64,000 bases of DNA from Pseudarthrobacter defluvii (GCF_030323865.1 NZ_CP066362.1:558001-622000), one strand, 5' to 3'. Counted from the stretch's first letter, positions 1-9,246 are shown. The notes: a model not told the origin generated them from the sequence alone. Translations and numbers: made by a program.

Positions 1-83
1 TCGTCAGCACCACCCTCTCCGTGCGAAAGGTGCCGAAGGGGCGCTAAGGCGGGGCGCCGCCGTCGCGCTTCCCTTAAACCCCA

Positions 84-146
84 CCGCGAGATGGCATTTA
101 AGGCCGATGGTTCCTCGGAACACTGCCCATAAATGCCATCTCGCGG
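84..146. repeat. Long intergenic inverted repeat
   Basis: Two perfect 17-nt arms (84-100 and 130-146) are reverse complements, separated by 29 nt that contain a smaller 5-bp hairpin (110-114 with 117-121). The arms are richer in A and T than their surroundings, and no T-run follows, so it does not look like a simple rho-independent terminator. It lies downstream of aceB and may be an interspersed REP-like element. The rest of 1-243 shows no convincing gene. Confidence 0.75.
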
Positions 147-243
147 ATGGAATGTAATGCTCCGTTACCGGGCCGGCGCCCCGGATTTCGGGGGGCCTGT
201 TGCGAAGGGCGTGCCGGCCCGGCAAACGGAAGTTTCTTGAGTG

Positions 244-1896
244 TCAGGCCGCAGCCAGCTCCTCAACGGTTGCCTTCTCGCGGGCCTCGGTCAGGTAGCG
301 GGCGTAGGCGGGGAGGGTAAGGAAGGACGGGAACTCGGTGGCCAGGGTGACCTCTTCGAAGATGTCGCGGGCATCCTCGAACCGATCGCCGTCGAAGCGT
401 TCCAGCCTGGCGAACTCCTCGTCCAGGAGCTCCTCCACCCACTCGTGGCTGACGATCTCGCCGTGGTCGGTGATGGCCCGGGCGTAGATCCACTGCCACA
501 GCTGGGAGCGGGAGATTTCGGCGGTGGCGGCGTCCTCCATGAGGTTGTGGATGGCCACCGCACCGTTGCCGCGCAGCCAGGACTCGATGTAGCGGATGCC
601 CACTTCGATGTTGTTCCGGATGCCCTGTTCGGTGATGGTGCCGTGCAGGGAGGCGATATCGATGAGGGCGCGGTCGTCAGAGGTGACGTCCTCGCGGAGC
701 ATGCCGAGCTGGTTGGGCCGTTCGCCGAGGACGCTGTCGAACACCTCGCGGCAGATGGGCACCAGGTCCGGGTGGGCAACCCAGGAGCCGTCGAAGCCGT
801 CGTTGGCCTCGCGGGTCTTGTCGGCGCGGACCTTCTCGAGCGCGTTGGCGTTGGCTTCGGGGTCCTTGCGATTGGGTACGGCCGCGGCCATGCCGCCGAT
901 GGCCATGGCGCCGCGCTTGTGGCAGGCGCGGACCAGCTGTTCGGTGTAGGCGCGCATGAAGGGGGCGGTCATGGTCACCTGGCTGCGGTCCGGCATCACG
1001 AAGCGGGGGCCGCGGGTGCGGAAATTCTTGATGATGGAGAAGATGTAGTCCCAGCGGCCCGCGTTCAGGCCCGCGGCATGGTCGCGCAGTTCGTAGAGGA
1101 TCTCCTCCATCTCGAATGCGGCGGTGATGGTTTCGATCAGCACCGTGGCGCGGATGGTGCCCTGCGGGATGCCGAGCAGGTCCTGGGCCAGGATGAAGAT
1201 GTCGTTCCACAGCCGGGCTTCGAGGTGGTTCTCGATCTTGGGCAGGTAGAAGTACGGGCCCTTGCCCTGGGCCAGCAGGCGGCGGGCGTTGTGGAAGAAG
1301 AACAGGCCGAAGTCCACGATGCCACCGGCAATTGGCTGGCCATCGATCAGCATGTGCTTCTCCGGCAGGTGCCAGCCGCGGGGACGGACCACGATGGTGG
1401 GCAGGTCGCCGGCCGGGCGGAGCTTGTATTCCTTCCCCTCTTCACTGGTGAAATCGATCCGGCGCTCCAGGGCATCCGTCAGGTTCAGCTGGCCCTTGAT
1501 GACGTTGCGCCATGTGGGGGTGGAGGAGTCCTCCATGTCAGCGAGCCACACCTTGGCGCCCGAGTTCAGGGCGTTGATGGTCATCTTCTTGTCGACCGGC
1601 CCGGTGATTTCCACGCGGCGGTCCTCCAAGCCGGGTGCGGGGGGAGCAACCCGCCACGACGGATCGTTGCGGATGTGCTCGGTCTCCCGGAGGAACCGGG
1701 GATCGGCGCCCGCCGCGATGTCGGCGCGCCGTGCCCGCCGTGCCTGGAGCAGCTCCTGACGCCGCTCGGCAGTGGCCCGGTGCAGCTTGGCGATAAAGGA
1801 CAGGGCATCCGGCGTGAGCACTTCATCCTGCCGGCAAATCGGCTGCGCGGTGAGGGTTATGCCATTGATCGTGAAGTTATCGGTGAAGCTGTTCAT
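244..1896 (-). CDS. aceB: Malate synthase A
   Basis: This 550-residue protein is the glyoxylate-shunt enzyme that condenses glyoxylate with acetyl-CoA to give malate and CoA, in the cytoplasm. It has the usual length of the A isoform. The N-terminal third carries the conserved segment [15 protein letters not shown], followed by [13 protein letters not shown] with the active-site arginine, and then [20 protein letters not shown] in the barrel. The ATG is preceded by AAGGAG at good spacing. It lies downstream of isocitrate lyase on the same strand with a 250-bp gap, so the two shunt enzymes are probably co-regulated for growth on acetate or fatty acids. Identification is secure from the sequence. 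Confidence 0.97.
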   Translation of the reverse strand: MNSFTDNFTINGITLTAQPICRQDEVLTPDALSFIAKLHRATAERRQELLQARRARRADIAAGADPRFLRETEHIRNDPSWRVAPPAPGLEDRRVEITGPVDKKMTINALNSGAKVWLADMEDSSTPTWRNVIKGQLNLTDALERRIDFTSEEGKEYKLRPAGDLPTIVVRPRGWHLPEKHMLIDGQPIAGGIVDFGLFFFHNARRLLAQGKGPYFYLPKIENHLEARLWNDIFILAQDLLGIPQGTIRATVLIETITAAFEMEEILYELRDHAAGLNAGRWDYIFSIIKNFRTRGPRFVMPDRSQVTMTAPFMRAYTEQLVRACHKRGAMAIGGMAAAVPNRKDPEANANALEKVRADKTREANDGFDGSWVAHPDLVPICREVFDSVLGERPNQLGMLREDVTSDDRALIDIASLHGTITEQGIRNNIEVGIRYIESWLRGNGAVAIHNLMEDAATAEISRSQLWQWIYARAITDHGEIVSHEWVEELLDEEFARLERFDGDRFEDARDIFEEVTLATEFPSFLTLPAYARYLTEAREKATVEELAAA

Positions 1897-1985
1897 CTCA
1901 GTCTCCTTAAAGACGAAAGGGAAGTTCGACGGCGGGACTTACCTGGGTGGGCCGGGATCGGAAATCCTCCGCGTGCTATCCCCAT

Positions 1986-2025
1986 CCCCGGCGTAAGACC
2001 TCGCAAAGCTCGGTCGACGCCGGGG
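1986..2025. other. Inverted repeat in aceA-aceB gap
   Basis: CCCCGGCGT at 1986-1994 pairs with ACGCCGGGG at 2017-2025 around a 22-nt loop. It sits between aceA and aceB and could be an attenuator, an mRNA-stabilising element or an operator. No T-tract follows on either strand. Confidence 0.35.
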
Positions 2026-2111
2026 ACAGGGCCCCTTTACGCACTCTTCCGGATTCCCCATCCCGGCCAGGCGACGTCACGCTCAGGCGCGTGCCGCCGT
2101 CGTGCCTCTTC

Positions 2112-2135
2112 GGTGAGCGAGGCGAATGGCTCACC
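2112..2135 (-). terminator. Possible stem-loop after aceA
   Basis: GGTGAGC (2112-2118) pairs with GCTCACC (2129-2135) around a 10-nt loop, starting 11 bases past the aceA stop codon. It lacks a U-tract, so it may be a weak terminator or a 3'-end processing element that sets aceA expression above that of aceB. Confidence 0.4.
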
Positions 2136-2146
2136 TTGGGCGAAAA

Positions 2147-3475
2147 TTAGTGGAACTGGCCCTCTTCGGTGGATCCCACGAGGGCGAGGGTCGACGCGTT
2201 CGGGTTGAGCGCCGTGGAGATGGTGTCGAAGTAGCCGGTGCCGACTTCGCGCTGGTGCTTGGTTGCGGTGTAGCCGCGGGACTCGGAGGCGAATTCCTTT
2301 TCCTGGAGTTCGACGTAGGCGCTCATGCCTTCACGGGCGTAGCCGTGGGCGAGGTCGAACATCGAGTAGTTCAGGGCGTGGAAACCGGCCAGGGTGATGA
2401 ACTGGAACGTGAAGCCCATGGCGCCGAGTTCCCGCTGGAACTTGGCGATGGTGTCGTCGTCCAGGTGCTTGCGCCAGTTGAAGGACGGCGAGCAGTTGTA
2501 GGAGAGCATCTGGTCCGGGAACTCGGCCTTGACGGATTCGGCGAACTTGCGGGCCAGTTCCAGGTCAGGGGTGCCCGTCTCCATCCAGATGAGGTCGGAG
2601 TACGGGGCGTAGGCCTTGGCGCGGGCGATGCAGGGTTCGATACCGTTGCGGACCTTGTAGAAGCCCTCGGCTGTGCGCTCGCCGGTGATGAATTCCTGGT
2701 CGCGCTCGTCGACGTCGGAGGTAATCAGGGTGGCGGCCTCGGCGTCGGTGCGGGCGATGACGACTGTGGGGGTGCCGGCGACGTCGGCTGCCAGGCGGGC
2801 GGCGTTCAGGGTGCGGACGTGCTGCTGGGTGGGGATGAGGACCTTGCCGCCCAGGTGGCCGCACTTCTTTTCGGATGCGAGCTGGTCTTCCCAGTGAACG
2901 CCGGATGCGCCGGCCTGGATCATGGACTTCATGAGCTCGTAGGCGTTGAGCGGGCCGCCGAAGCCGGCTTCGGCGTCGGCAACGATGGGGACCAGCCAGT
3001 CCTCAACAGACTGGATGCCTTCGGAGAATTCGATCTGGTCTGCGCGGAGCAGGGCGTTGTTGATGCGGCGGACAACCGTGGGGACCGAGTTGGCCGGGTA
3101 GAGGGACTGGTCCGGGTAGGTGTGGCCTGAGTTATTGGCGTCGGCTGCTACCTGCCAGCCGGAGAGGTAGATGGCGCGCAGCCCGGCCTTGACCTGCTGC
3201 ACGGCCTGGTTGCCGGTGAGGGCGCCAAGGGCGTTGGTGTAGCCGCCGGTTTTGTGCTCCTCGGTGAGCTGCTTCCACAGCTTCTCGGAGCCCCGCCGGG
3301 CCAGGGTGTGCTCCTCGGAGACGCGGCCGCGGAGGCGGACGACGTCGGAGGCTGAGTAGTCCCGGGTCACACCTTCCCAGCGGGGGTTGGCGGCCCACTC
3401 GAGCTCCAGGGCGGCGGCCTGCTGCGTTGTGTCCTGGCTGGACGGCTGCTGGGTGGGCTCAAATGCTGCAGTCAT
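2147..3475 (-). CDS. aceA: Isocitrate lyase
   Basis: This is the first glyoxylate-shunt enzyme, splitting isocitrate into glyoxylate and succinate. The 442-residue product carries the catalytic loop [14 protein letters not shown] with the active-site cysteine, the metal-site segment [15 protein letters not shown], and the downstream motif [11 protein letters not shown] typical of bacterial isocitrate lyase. I start it at 3475 ([10 protein letters not shown]), because AAGGAG lies 7 nt upstream; the 21 additional codons upstream look like untranslated leader. It diverges from the RamB-like regulator and precedes aceB. Expression is presumably governed from the shared 149-bp intergenic region. 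Confidence 0.97.
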   Translation of the reverse strand: MTAAFEPTQQPSSQDTTQQAAALELEWAANPRWEGVTRDYSASDVVRLRGRVSEEHTLARRGSEKLWKQLTEEHKTGGYTNALGALTGNQAVQQVKAGLRAIYLSGWQVAADANNSGHTYPDQSLYPANSVPTVVRRINNALLRADQIEFSEGIQSVEDWLVPIVADAEAGFGGPLNAYELMKSMIQAGASGVHWEDQLASEKKCGHLGGKVLIPTQQHVRTLNAARLAADVAGTPTVVIARTDAEAATLITSDVDERDQEFITGERTAEGFYKVRNGIEPCIARAKAYAPYSDLIWMETGTPDLELARKFAESVKAEFPDQMLSYNCSPSFNWRKHLDDDTIAKFQRELGAMGFTFQFITLAGFHALNYSMFDLAHGYAREGMSAYVELQEKEFASESRGYTATKHQREVGTGYFDTISTALNPNASTLALVGSTEEGQFH

Positions 3476-3607
3476 CGTTGATCTCCTTGATTGAGCTCCG
3501 GATGGAGTAGGTGGGAACCGCGTCGTTGAGGCTCCCACCGGCTTATCCGGTGCGGTGTTTCTTTCCGTGACAACTACTTTTCAGCACTTTCAACCCCCTT
3601 TCTAGAT

Positions 3608-3635
3608 AAGAAGTCTGGAAAGAAATGCACTTCTT
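3608..3635. promoter_or_regulatory. Dyad at the regulator start
   Basis: AAGAAGT (3608-3614) and ACTTCTT (3629-3635) form a perfect 7-bp inverted repeat with a 14-nt spacer in the aceA/ramB divergent region. It overlaps the first possible ramB start codon (3625). It is a candidate autoregulatory site; the assignment is inference. Confidence 0.4.
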
Positions 3636-5136
3636 CACGTATTCTTCAGAAATGTCGCCTTCAAGCTGGAACAGGGACGTTTCCCAGCCACAGTCCACCG
3701 CCGCAGCGGAACTGGATGTCATCGCGCTGGGCCGCCGGGTCCGCCATTTGCGCAAACAAGCCGGGCTCACGCTCGATGACCTGAGCGCCGCCGTCGGCAC
3801 CGCGCCCAGCCAGCTAAGCCTGATTGAAAACGGCAAGCGTGAGCCCAAACTGACCCTCCTCCAGCACCTCGCGGGGGCGCTCAATGTGACCATCGACCAG
3901 CTGCTCGGAGCCGAGCCTCCCAGCCGCCGGGCAGCCCTGGAAATCGAGCTGGAACGGTACCAGCGGGGGCCGCTGTACGAATCGCTGGACCTGCCCAAAA
4001 TCCGCATCAGTTCGCGGCTTCCGCTGGATGTGCTGGAGGCCCAGGTGGGGCTGCTGCATGAGCTGGAACGGAAGATGAACGAGCAAGTGGCCACCCCTGA
4101 GGAGGCCCGCCGCGCCAACGGTGAACTGCGGGCCATGATGCGGGAGCGCGGCAACTACTTCCCGGAGTACGAGGCCGAGGCGCAGAAGGTCCTCAAAGAG
4201 GTGGGCTACACCTCAGGTCCGCTGAGCCAGCACGTCATCGCGGACATCGCCGAGCACCTCGGTTTCACCCTCCACCACGTGGGGGATTTACCGCATTCCA
4301 CCCGCTCCGTGACGGATTTGAAGAACCGCAAAATTTACCTGACGCAGAGCCAGCGGCAGGACCATGACCCCCGCTCGGTGCTGCTGCAAGCCTTGGGCCA
4401 CTACGTTCTGGGCCATGAGACACCCAAAAACTACGGCGACTTCCTGGCCCAGCGGGTGGCCACCAATTATTTCGCCGCCGCCCTGCTCCTGCCCGAACAG
4501 GCAACCGTGGATTTTTTGCAGAAAGCCAAAGCGGCCAAGGAAATAGCCGTTGAGGACATCCGGGATGCGTTCGCCGTTTCCTACGAGACCGCAGCACACC
4601 GCTTCACCAACCTGGCCACGAAGCATCTGGGCCTCACCACGCATTTCCAGAAGACACACCAGAGCGGGATCATCTACAAGGCGTATGAGAACGACGGCGT
4701 GAACTTCCCCCAGGACCACACCGGCGCCATCGAGGGGCAACCGTCGTGCAAGGCCTGGACCTCCCGCGCCGTGTTCGACGTGCCGGACAAGTTCAGTGCG
4801 TACAGCCAGTACACCGATACGCCGTCCGGCACGTACTGGTGCACGGCACGGACAGAGCGGTCCGCCAGCGGAGAGTTTTCCCTGAGCATCGGGGTGCCGT
4901 ACCAGCATGTGAAGTGGTTCCGGGGCCGGGAGACCACTGCCCGGGCAACGTCCAACTGCCCGGACCCCACCTGCTGCAAGCGGCCGCCGGCCGAGCTGGC
5001 CATACAGTGGGCCGGCAACGCCTGGCCGTCAGCCCGGGCCCACTCCCACCTGCTCGCCGCGATGCCGCCCGGCGCCTTCCCCGGCGTGGACGAGACCGAG
5101 GTGTACAGCTTCCTGCAGGCCCACTCGGGGAGTTAG
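3625..5136 (+). CDS. ramB: RamB-like acetate-metabolism regulator
   Basis: This is an XRE-family transcription factor of 503 residues. Residues about 30-90 form a helix-turn-helix (ALGRRVRHLRKQAGLTLDDL, then SQLSLIENGKREP). The middle carries a degenerate ImmA/IrrE-type metallopeptidase-like segment, QALGHYVLGHE, in which the usual HExxH is not intact. The C-terminal part is the cysteine-bearing DUF2083 region. This architecture is that of corynebacterial RamB, which represses glyoxylate-cycle genes. Its divergence from aceA supports the same role here. The start is 3625 or the in-frame ATG at 3652; GGAAAG precedes the first. The stop overlaps the convergent next gene by 4 bases. Confidence 0.88.
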   Translation: MHFFTYSSEMSPSSWNRDVSQPQSTAAAELDVIALGRRVRHLRKQAGLTLDDLSAAVGTAPSQLSLIENGKREPKLTLLQHLAGALNVTIDQLLGAEPPSRRAALEIELERYQRGPLYESLDLPKIRISSRLPLDVLEAQVGLLHELERKMNEQVATPEEARRANGELRAMMRERGNYFPEYEAEAQKVLKEVGYTSGPLSQHVIADIAEHLGFTLHHVGDLPHSTRSVTDLKNRKIYLTQSQRQDHDPRSVLLQALGHYVLGHETPKNYGDFLAQRVATNYFAAALLLPEQATVDFLQKAKAAKEIAVEDIRDAFAVSYETAAHRFTNLATKHLGLTTHFQKTHQSGIIYKAYENDGVNFPQDHTGAIEGQPSCKAWTSRAVFDVPDKFSAYSQYTDTPSGTYWCTARTERSASGEFSLSIGVPYQHVKWFRGRETTARATSNCPDPTCCKRPPAELAIQWAGNAWPSARAHSHLLAAMPPGAFPGVDETEVYSFLQAHSGS

Positions 5137-5786
5137 TCAGCGGGGGAAGCTGTGACGCCTGCAGCCGTCTCCGCGCCGCTGGGAGTCGAGCGCATGTCCA
5201 GGCAGATGATGTCCGTCAGGATGCCGCATACTGCCCGGTACGATTCCGGGTTGCCGCACCAGCGGCCGGAATCCTGGAGAAACTTTAGGAATTGCATCAG
5301 CGAATAGGTGGCCACGAGGCCTGCGTGGGCGGTATTGATTATCAGAGATACCAGTCTTGCTGCCACCTCGGCCGGGTCGAGGGCAGTGATGGAACGGCTT
5401 TCGCCAGCCTCAGGGTAGAAGCGGAAAAAGAGCTTCAGGCTCGCCAGCACCTCTTCCACGTCTGTGCTGAATGGGCGCTGGACATACCAGCAGATGAAGG
5501 CTGGGGCCAGCGTTTCCAGCTCCCGGACGTTGTCCGATAAAGGGACTGCCACTTTAGGGACGGCGGCTTTGAACGCGACTCTTGGTTGCTTTCGCACATG
5601 GTTCGTTCGTGCCGCCCGTCGGCGCTGGTTCCTGCCCACAGTGATCCTCGTTTCCTGCCTGCTCTCCTGGTCGTCCAAACAGTACGGAGGAAACTGTCGG
5701 CCCTGCGACAGCCGGAAGCACCTATGTGGAAAGTCGGCATACAAGCTGACTGAACGCCCGCTCGAATCCTGGCGTTTTCCAGACAC
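5133..5786 (-). CDS. Orphan hypothetical protein
   Basis: This 217-residue ORF starts at a GTG (5786) with CAGGAG about 12 nt upstream. I do not recognise the product. The first 60 residues are basic and low in pattern. The rest (about 75-200) looks like a folded helical domain, with stretches such as LETLAPAFICWYVQRPFS and LKLFFRFYPEAGESRS. The GC content of the 5' part is visibly lower than that of its neighbours, and the start codon lies inside a repeat cluster, so it may be acquired DNA or a gene remnant. It converges on ramB with a 4-base overlap. It may start further in than annotated. Confidence 0.5.
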   Translation of the reverse strand: MSGKRQDSSGRSVSLYADFPHRCFRLSQGRQFPPYCLDDQESRQETRITVGRNQRRRAARTNHVRKQPRVAFKAAVPKVAVPLSDNVRELETLAPAFICWYVQRPFSTDVEEVLASLKLFFRFYPEAGESRSITALDPAEVAARLVSLIINTAHAGLVATYSLMQFLKFLQDSGRWCGNPESYRAVCGILTDIICLDMRSTPSGAETAAGVTASPAD

Positions 5787-5887
5787 CCCCGCTCACTCTC
5801 CTGAGGATAGTGAGCGGGCGTTGGGGTTTAGGCCGCCATAAGTGAGCGGGCGTTGGAGGATTTCCTGCCAAACATGAGCGGGCGTTT
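5753..5887. repeat. Cluster of TGAGCGGGCGTT repeats
   Basis: Three direct copies of TGAGCGGGCGTT(G/T)GG begin at 5811, 5843 and 5875, exactly 32 bp apart. Two inverted, partly degenerate copies lie upstream (5753-5764 and 5788-5797), so the cluster has a dyad centre near 5804. The 19-nt stretches between units are unrelated to each other. It overlaps the start of the hypothetical ORF and ends next to the TAXI gene stop. It looks like a REP-type intergenic element. Confidence 0.8.
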
Positions 5888-5889
5888 GG

Positions 5890-6900
5890 TTAGCCGTGGA
5901 GGGCACGGTACGCGTCCGCGGCGGCGGGGTGCAGGGGGACGCCTGCGGTGTTGATGAGGCTCTCAGCGCTGAGGAACTGCACGCCCAGGGTGGACTGCGG
6001 AATCAGCTCGCCGGCATTGTGCACCAGCAACTGGACGGTCCGCTCCACGGTGGCGTTGTCCAGGTCACGGCGGCACAGGAGCAGATTGGGTGCGCCCACC
6101 GTCCACACTGCCGAAATTCCGGGGTAGCTGCCTTCCGGAATGAGGACGCGGTCGTACATGCCGCCATATCGCCGGCGCAGTTCCGGCAGCAGGCCCGACA
6201 GGTCCACGAGCCCCAGTGCCACTTCCTGCTGGGCGGCGGCGATGGCAGCCGTGGGCACCCCGCCGGACCAGAACAGGGCATCCACGGTGCCCGCTTTGAG
6301 GGCGGCGATCCCATCGTTGAGGCCGAGATTTTCGACGGCGGCAGTTCCGGCAGCGGGCGCCACACCGTCCGTTGAGGTGCCCAGCCCGGCCGCTTCCAGC
6401 AGCCGGGGAGTGGTGAGCGAAGTGCCCGATCCCGGCTGGCCCACGGCAACCCTGCGCCCTGCCAGTCCGGAAATATCGCGGATGCCGCTGTCCTTCCGGA
6501 CCACGCAGTGGACGTAATTTTCGTACACCTTCCCGATGGCGGCGATCTCCGCTGTGTCCCTGCCCGCCTGGCCGGCAGCGTCGGCCAGGGCTACGGCAAA
6601 AGCGGCCCGCCCGTCCCGCAGTTCTGCAATGTTGTCCAGGCTTCCGCCCGTTGCAACAGCCCGGGCGTGCGCGGCGACGCCGTGCCGCTCAAGCGCGGCG
6701 GCCAGCAGCGTTGAGAACTCCAGGTAGAACCCGCCCGGTTCGCCGCCGGCCACCACGAGATCCTCTGGCCGGTCCCCGCCGGTGCAGGCGCTGAGGGCAG
6801 GCGGCAGGAACGCTGCGAGTCCGACGGCGAAGGCTGACTTCAGCACGGACCGTCGCGCCGGCAGGGGGTCAGGACAGCCCCGGGCAAGTGGTTCACGCAT
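5890..6900 (-). CDS. TAXI-family solute receptor lipoprotein
   Basis: This is a 336-residue TRAP-associated extracytoplasmic immunogenic (TAXI) solute-binding protein. Its N-terminus has a twin-arginine-like stretch (ARRSVLKSAF, R16-R17), a hydrophobic segment and the lipobox LSAC with Cys39, so it is probably exported and lipid-anchored. The mature part begins with LVVAGGEPGGFYLEFSTLLA, typical of TAXI proteins, followed by GSGTSLTTPRLLEAAGL. I start it at 6900, where the ATG overlaps the kinase stop by 8 bases. No TRAP permease gene is nearby, so it may present a small carboxylate to the adjacent sensor kinase rather than feed a transporter. That function is inference. Confidence 0.85.
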   Translation of the reverse strand: MREPLARGCPDPLPARRSVLKSAFAVGLAAFLPPALSACTGGDRPEDLVVAGGEPGGFYLEFSTLLAAALERHGVAAHARAVATGGSLDNIAELRDGRAAFAVALADAAGQAGRDTAEIAAIGKVYENYVHCVVRKDSGIRDISGLAGRRVAVGQPGSGTSLTTPRLLEAAGLGTSTDGVAPAAGTAAVENLGLNDGIAALKAGTVDALFWSGGVPTAAIAAAQQEVALGLVDLSGLLPELRRRYGGMYDRVLIPEGSYPGISAVWTVGAPNLLLCRRDLDNATVERTVQLLVHNAGELIPQSTLGVQFLSAESLINTAGVPLHPAAADAYRALHG

Positions 6901-8338
6901 TGGCGCCGCCCTTATCCGGAAGCACCGGGTCAGAAGCTGCGACGGGGAACTCAATCCGGGCCAATAACCCATGCGGAGAGGCCTCGGCGAGCACCAGCCG
7001 GCCACCGTTGGCCGCGGCAAGCTCGCCCACGATTGTCATGCCCAGCCCCGTCCCCGGAACCGCGGAATGCCGCGGGGACCGCCAAAACCTGGTGGCAGCC
7101 GAGGCGCGCTCTGAAGCGGAAAGCCCGGGACCGTCGTCGGAAATCTCCACAACCACCACATCCTGCTCCAGCCGGACTGCCGCCGCCACCGTGGCACCTG
7201 GGGCGTACTTGATGGCGTTGTTGAGGAGTTCGCCCGCCATCTGGGCCAGCTCGGCCGGGTGGCAGGCAGCCAGCGCCGGCGACTGCGGAGGCTCGGCGAG
7301 GACCAGCCGGCACCCCGCCTGTTCCGCCAGCGGCGCTGCACGCTCGATCTCCCCCTGAAGTACCGGGTAAGGATCCACCGGCTGGGCAGGGGGATGGTCT
7401 CCGGAACCACCGGCAGCCCGCAGGTAGCCTTCGGATGCCCGGTGCTCCGCTGCGGCCAGCTTCAGCACCCCGTCCAGGATCTCCTCCACGCGGTCCAGCT
7501 CCGCCACGGCCCGCTCGGCCGCGTCGTGTTCGCGGGCCGTCTTCAGCTCGAGCTGCAGCAGGTCAAGCCGCAGCCGGAGGGCTCCCACCGGATTCCGCAG
7601 CTGGTGCGAGGTGTCCGCGATCAGCTGCCGCTGCGCCGCCATGCTGGCGCTGACGGTCCTGGCCATGGCCGTGAAGGACCGGCTCAGTTCCCGCAGCTCA
7701 GGTGGGCCGTCCTCCGGGAGCCGTTCCATGCGCCCGGTCCGCTCCAGCTCATGCACCGCCGAATCCAGGCGGAGGACGGGCCGCAGGACCCAGCCGGTGA
7801 CCCGTGCCGCCCCCACCAGGAGTATGGTGGCCAGCGCGAGCGCGGCCACGCCCACCCCAAGCCAGCGCTCACGGAGTTTCTGCTGTGCCGTGTCCGCATG
7901 GACGTCCAGGACCACTGCACCCAGGACCTGGCTGGCGCTGCCGAAGGGGCGGAAAATGACCTGGGAGCCCGAACTGAACGGCTCCAGCGGCTTCAGCGAT
8001 GTGCCGCTCACGTTCAGTCGGGCCAGGGACAAGGAATTCTGCACATCCGGCCGTTCGGGGGACAGGCCCCCGGAGGCCAGGGTGGACGCCTGCACCCGCA
8101 CCACTATTCCCTCGCCGTACAGCCCCGAGTACGTGTCCATTTCCCGCTGCAGGCGCACGGTGTCGCCGTCGTTCGCGGCATCGAAGGCCACCTGGGCCAG
8201 CCGGTTCAGCGAGGCCGCCCGGTTGATCTGCAGTTCCTGGGTCAGCTCACGGGATGCGGACGTGAGGATGGTGCCCGAGATCAGGAACACCACTACCAGG
8301 CAGAGGACGCTGAGGACGCCCAGGACCCGCAGCCTCAT
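6893..8338 (-). CDS. Two-component sensor histidine kinase
   Basis: This is a 481-residue membrane kinase. TM1 is at about 4-27, an extracytoplasmic domain spans about 28-157, TM2 is at about 159-183, and a HAMP-like linker follows. The H box DTSHQLRNPVGAL carries the phospho-accepting His245. The N box is ELLNNAIKYAPG and the G boxes are DDGPGLSASER and GTGLGMTIV. It resembles TctE-type carboxylate sensors. The ATG at 8338 overlaps the response-regulator stop in an ATGA arrangement, which excludes the longer upstream start. The TAXI receptor follows with an 8-base overlap, so all three are likely one transcript. Confidence 0.93.
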   Translation of the reverse strand: MRLRVLGVLSVLCLVVVFLISGTILTSASRELTQELQINRAASLNRLAQVAFDAANDGDTVRLQREMDTYSGLYGEGIVVRVQASTLASGGLSPERPDVQNSLSLARLNVSGTSLKPLEPFSSGSQVIFRPFGSASQVLGAVVLDVHADTAQQKLRERWLGVGVAALALATILLVGAARVTGWVLRPVLRLDSAVHELERTGRMERLPEDGPPELRELSRSFTAMARTVSASMAAQRQLIADTSHQLRNPVGALRLRLDLLQLELKTAREHDAAERAVAELDRVEEILDGVLKLAAAEHRASEGYLRAAGGSGDHPPAQPVDPYPVLQGEIERAAPLAEQAGCRLVLAEPPQSPALAACHPAELAQMAGELLNNAIKYAPGATVAAAVRLEQDVVVVEISDDGPGLSASERASAATRFWRSPRHSAVPGTGLGMTIVGELAAANGGRLVLAEASPHGLLARIEFPVAASDPVLPDKGGANA

Positions 8339-9006
8339 GCGCCGGCCGCCTCCACCCGGTAGCCCACGCCGCGGACGTTGATAATGAATCCCGGCTTCTG
8401 CAGTTTTGCCCGCAGCCCGGTGAGGTGGACGTCCAGCGAGCGGGATGAGGCCAGGAAGGCGTCGCCCCACAGCGCGTCCAGGATCTGTTCGCGGGTGACC
8501 ACCGAGCCTGCGTGGCGCGCCAGCAGGGCCAGGAGTTCGAACTCCGTGGCCGTCAGCGGGATGGGGAGGCCGGCTTTAAACGCCGTGCGCCGGTTCAGGT
8601 CGATGGCGACGTCGTCCAGCACGATGGTGTCTTCCTGCGGCACGCTGCCCGTACGCCCGGCCCGCCGCGTCACCGCCTCGATCCGGGCCAGCAGTTCAAC
8701 CAGTTTGACCGGCTTGACCAGGTAGTCGTCCGCGCCGGAACGGAGCCCGAGCACCACGCTGCGTTCGTCGTCGCGGGCGGTCAGGATGAGGATGGGGACG
8801 TTGGTAACCTGGCGGAGTTTGCGCAGGACCTCCAGCCCGTCCATGTCCGGCAGGCCAAGATCCAGGAGGATCACCTGGAAGTTCCGGTGGGACAGCAGCG
8901 CGTCCGCGCCGCGGGAGAGCCGCTGCGGGTGGTGCCCGGCGCTTTCGACGGCAGCGGTAAGGGCGCCGGCCATGGCGTCGTCGTCCTCGACGATCAGCAC
9001 ATCCAT
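8335..9006 (-). CDS. OmpR/TctD-type response regulator
   Basis: This is a 223-residue regulator with a receiver domain (LIVEDD acidic pocket, phospho-acceptor Asp49 in ILLDLGLPDMDG, Lys in YLVKPVKL) and a C-terminal winged helix (residues about 130-220, LTATEFELLALLARHAGSVV). I choose the ATG at 9006 because AAGGA lies 8 nt upstream of it; the ATG at 9012 is too close to that site. It is the first gene of the RR-HK-TAXI operon and diverges from the MHS transporter. Direct repeats in that shared region are plausible binding sites. Confidence 0.92.
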   Translation of the reverse strand: MDVLIVEDDDAMAGALTAAVESAGHHPQRLSRGADALLSHRNFQVILLDLGLPDMDGLEVLRKLRQVTNVPILILTARDDERSVVLGLRSGADDYLVKPVKLVELLARIEAVTRRAGRTGSVPQEDTIVLDDVAIDLNRRTAFKAGLPIPLTATEFELLALLARHAGSVVTREQILDALWGDAFLASSRSLDVHLTGLRAKLQKPGFIINVRGVGYRVEAAGA

Positions 9007-9067
9007 TGCCATCTTCCTTGCTGTTTTGTGCGGTCTCCGGTTCATCCCCCGCCTTTGGAGACTACCG

Positions 9068-9145
9068 CCTAAGGAACAGTTATGTCCGACGGCGGCCGGC
9101 CGGCAGGAAGGGACGGCCAGTCAGTCAAAACCTAAGGAAGTGTTA
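9068..9145. promoter_or_regulatory. Direct-repeat candidate regulator sites
   Basis: CCTAAGGAACAGTTA (9068-9082) and CCTAAGGAAGTGTTA (9131-9145) match at 13 of 15 positions and are 63 bp apart, about six helical turns. The second is also a dyad, CCTAA-N7-TTAGG. They lie between the response regulator and the divergent MHS transporter, where such a regulator would act. Function is inferred. Confidence 0.5.
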
Positions 9146-9246
9146 GGAAATGCCCCGCCACGTTGGTTGTGCGGTGGATCACCCATACCTTGGATGAGGC
9201 CCTCCGGCGTTGGAGGACGCACGTCACCACAAGGAGGAACTCACCG

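Noticed and set aside
4..225. 73-codon minus-strand frame at the left end
   Set aside because: It runs through the long dyad at 84-146 and has no domain; non-coding is more likely.
241..2208. 655-codon plus-strand frame across aceB
   Set aside because: Antisense to a convincing malate synthase gene. The product is low-complexity and rich in Gly, Val and Asp, as expected of a shadow frame in high-GC DNA.
5811..5887. CRISPR-like array
   Set aside because: The units are only 12-15 nt with 17-20 nt between, there are three copies, and no cas gene is present.
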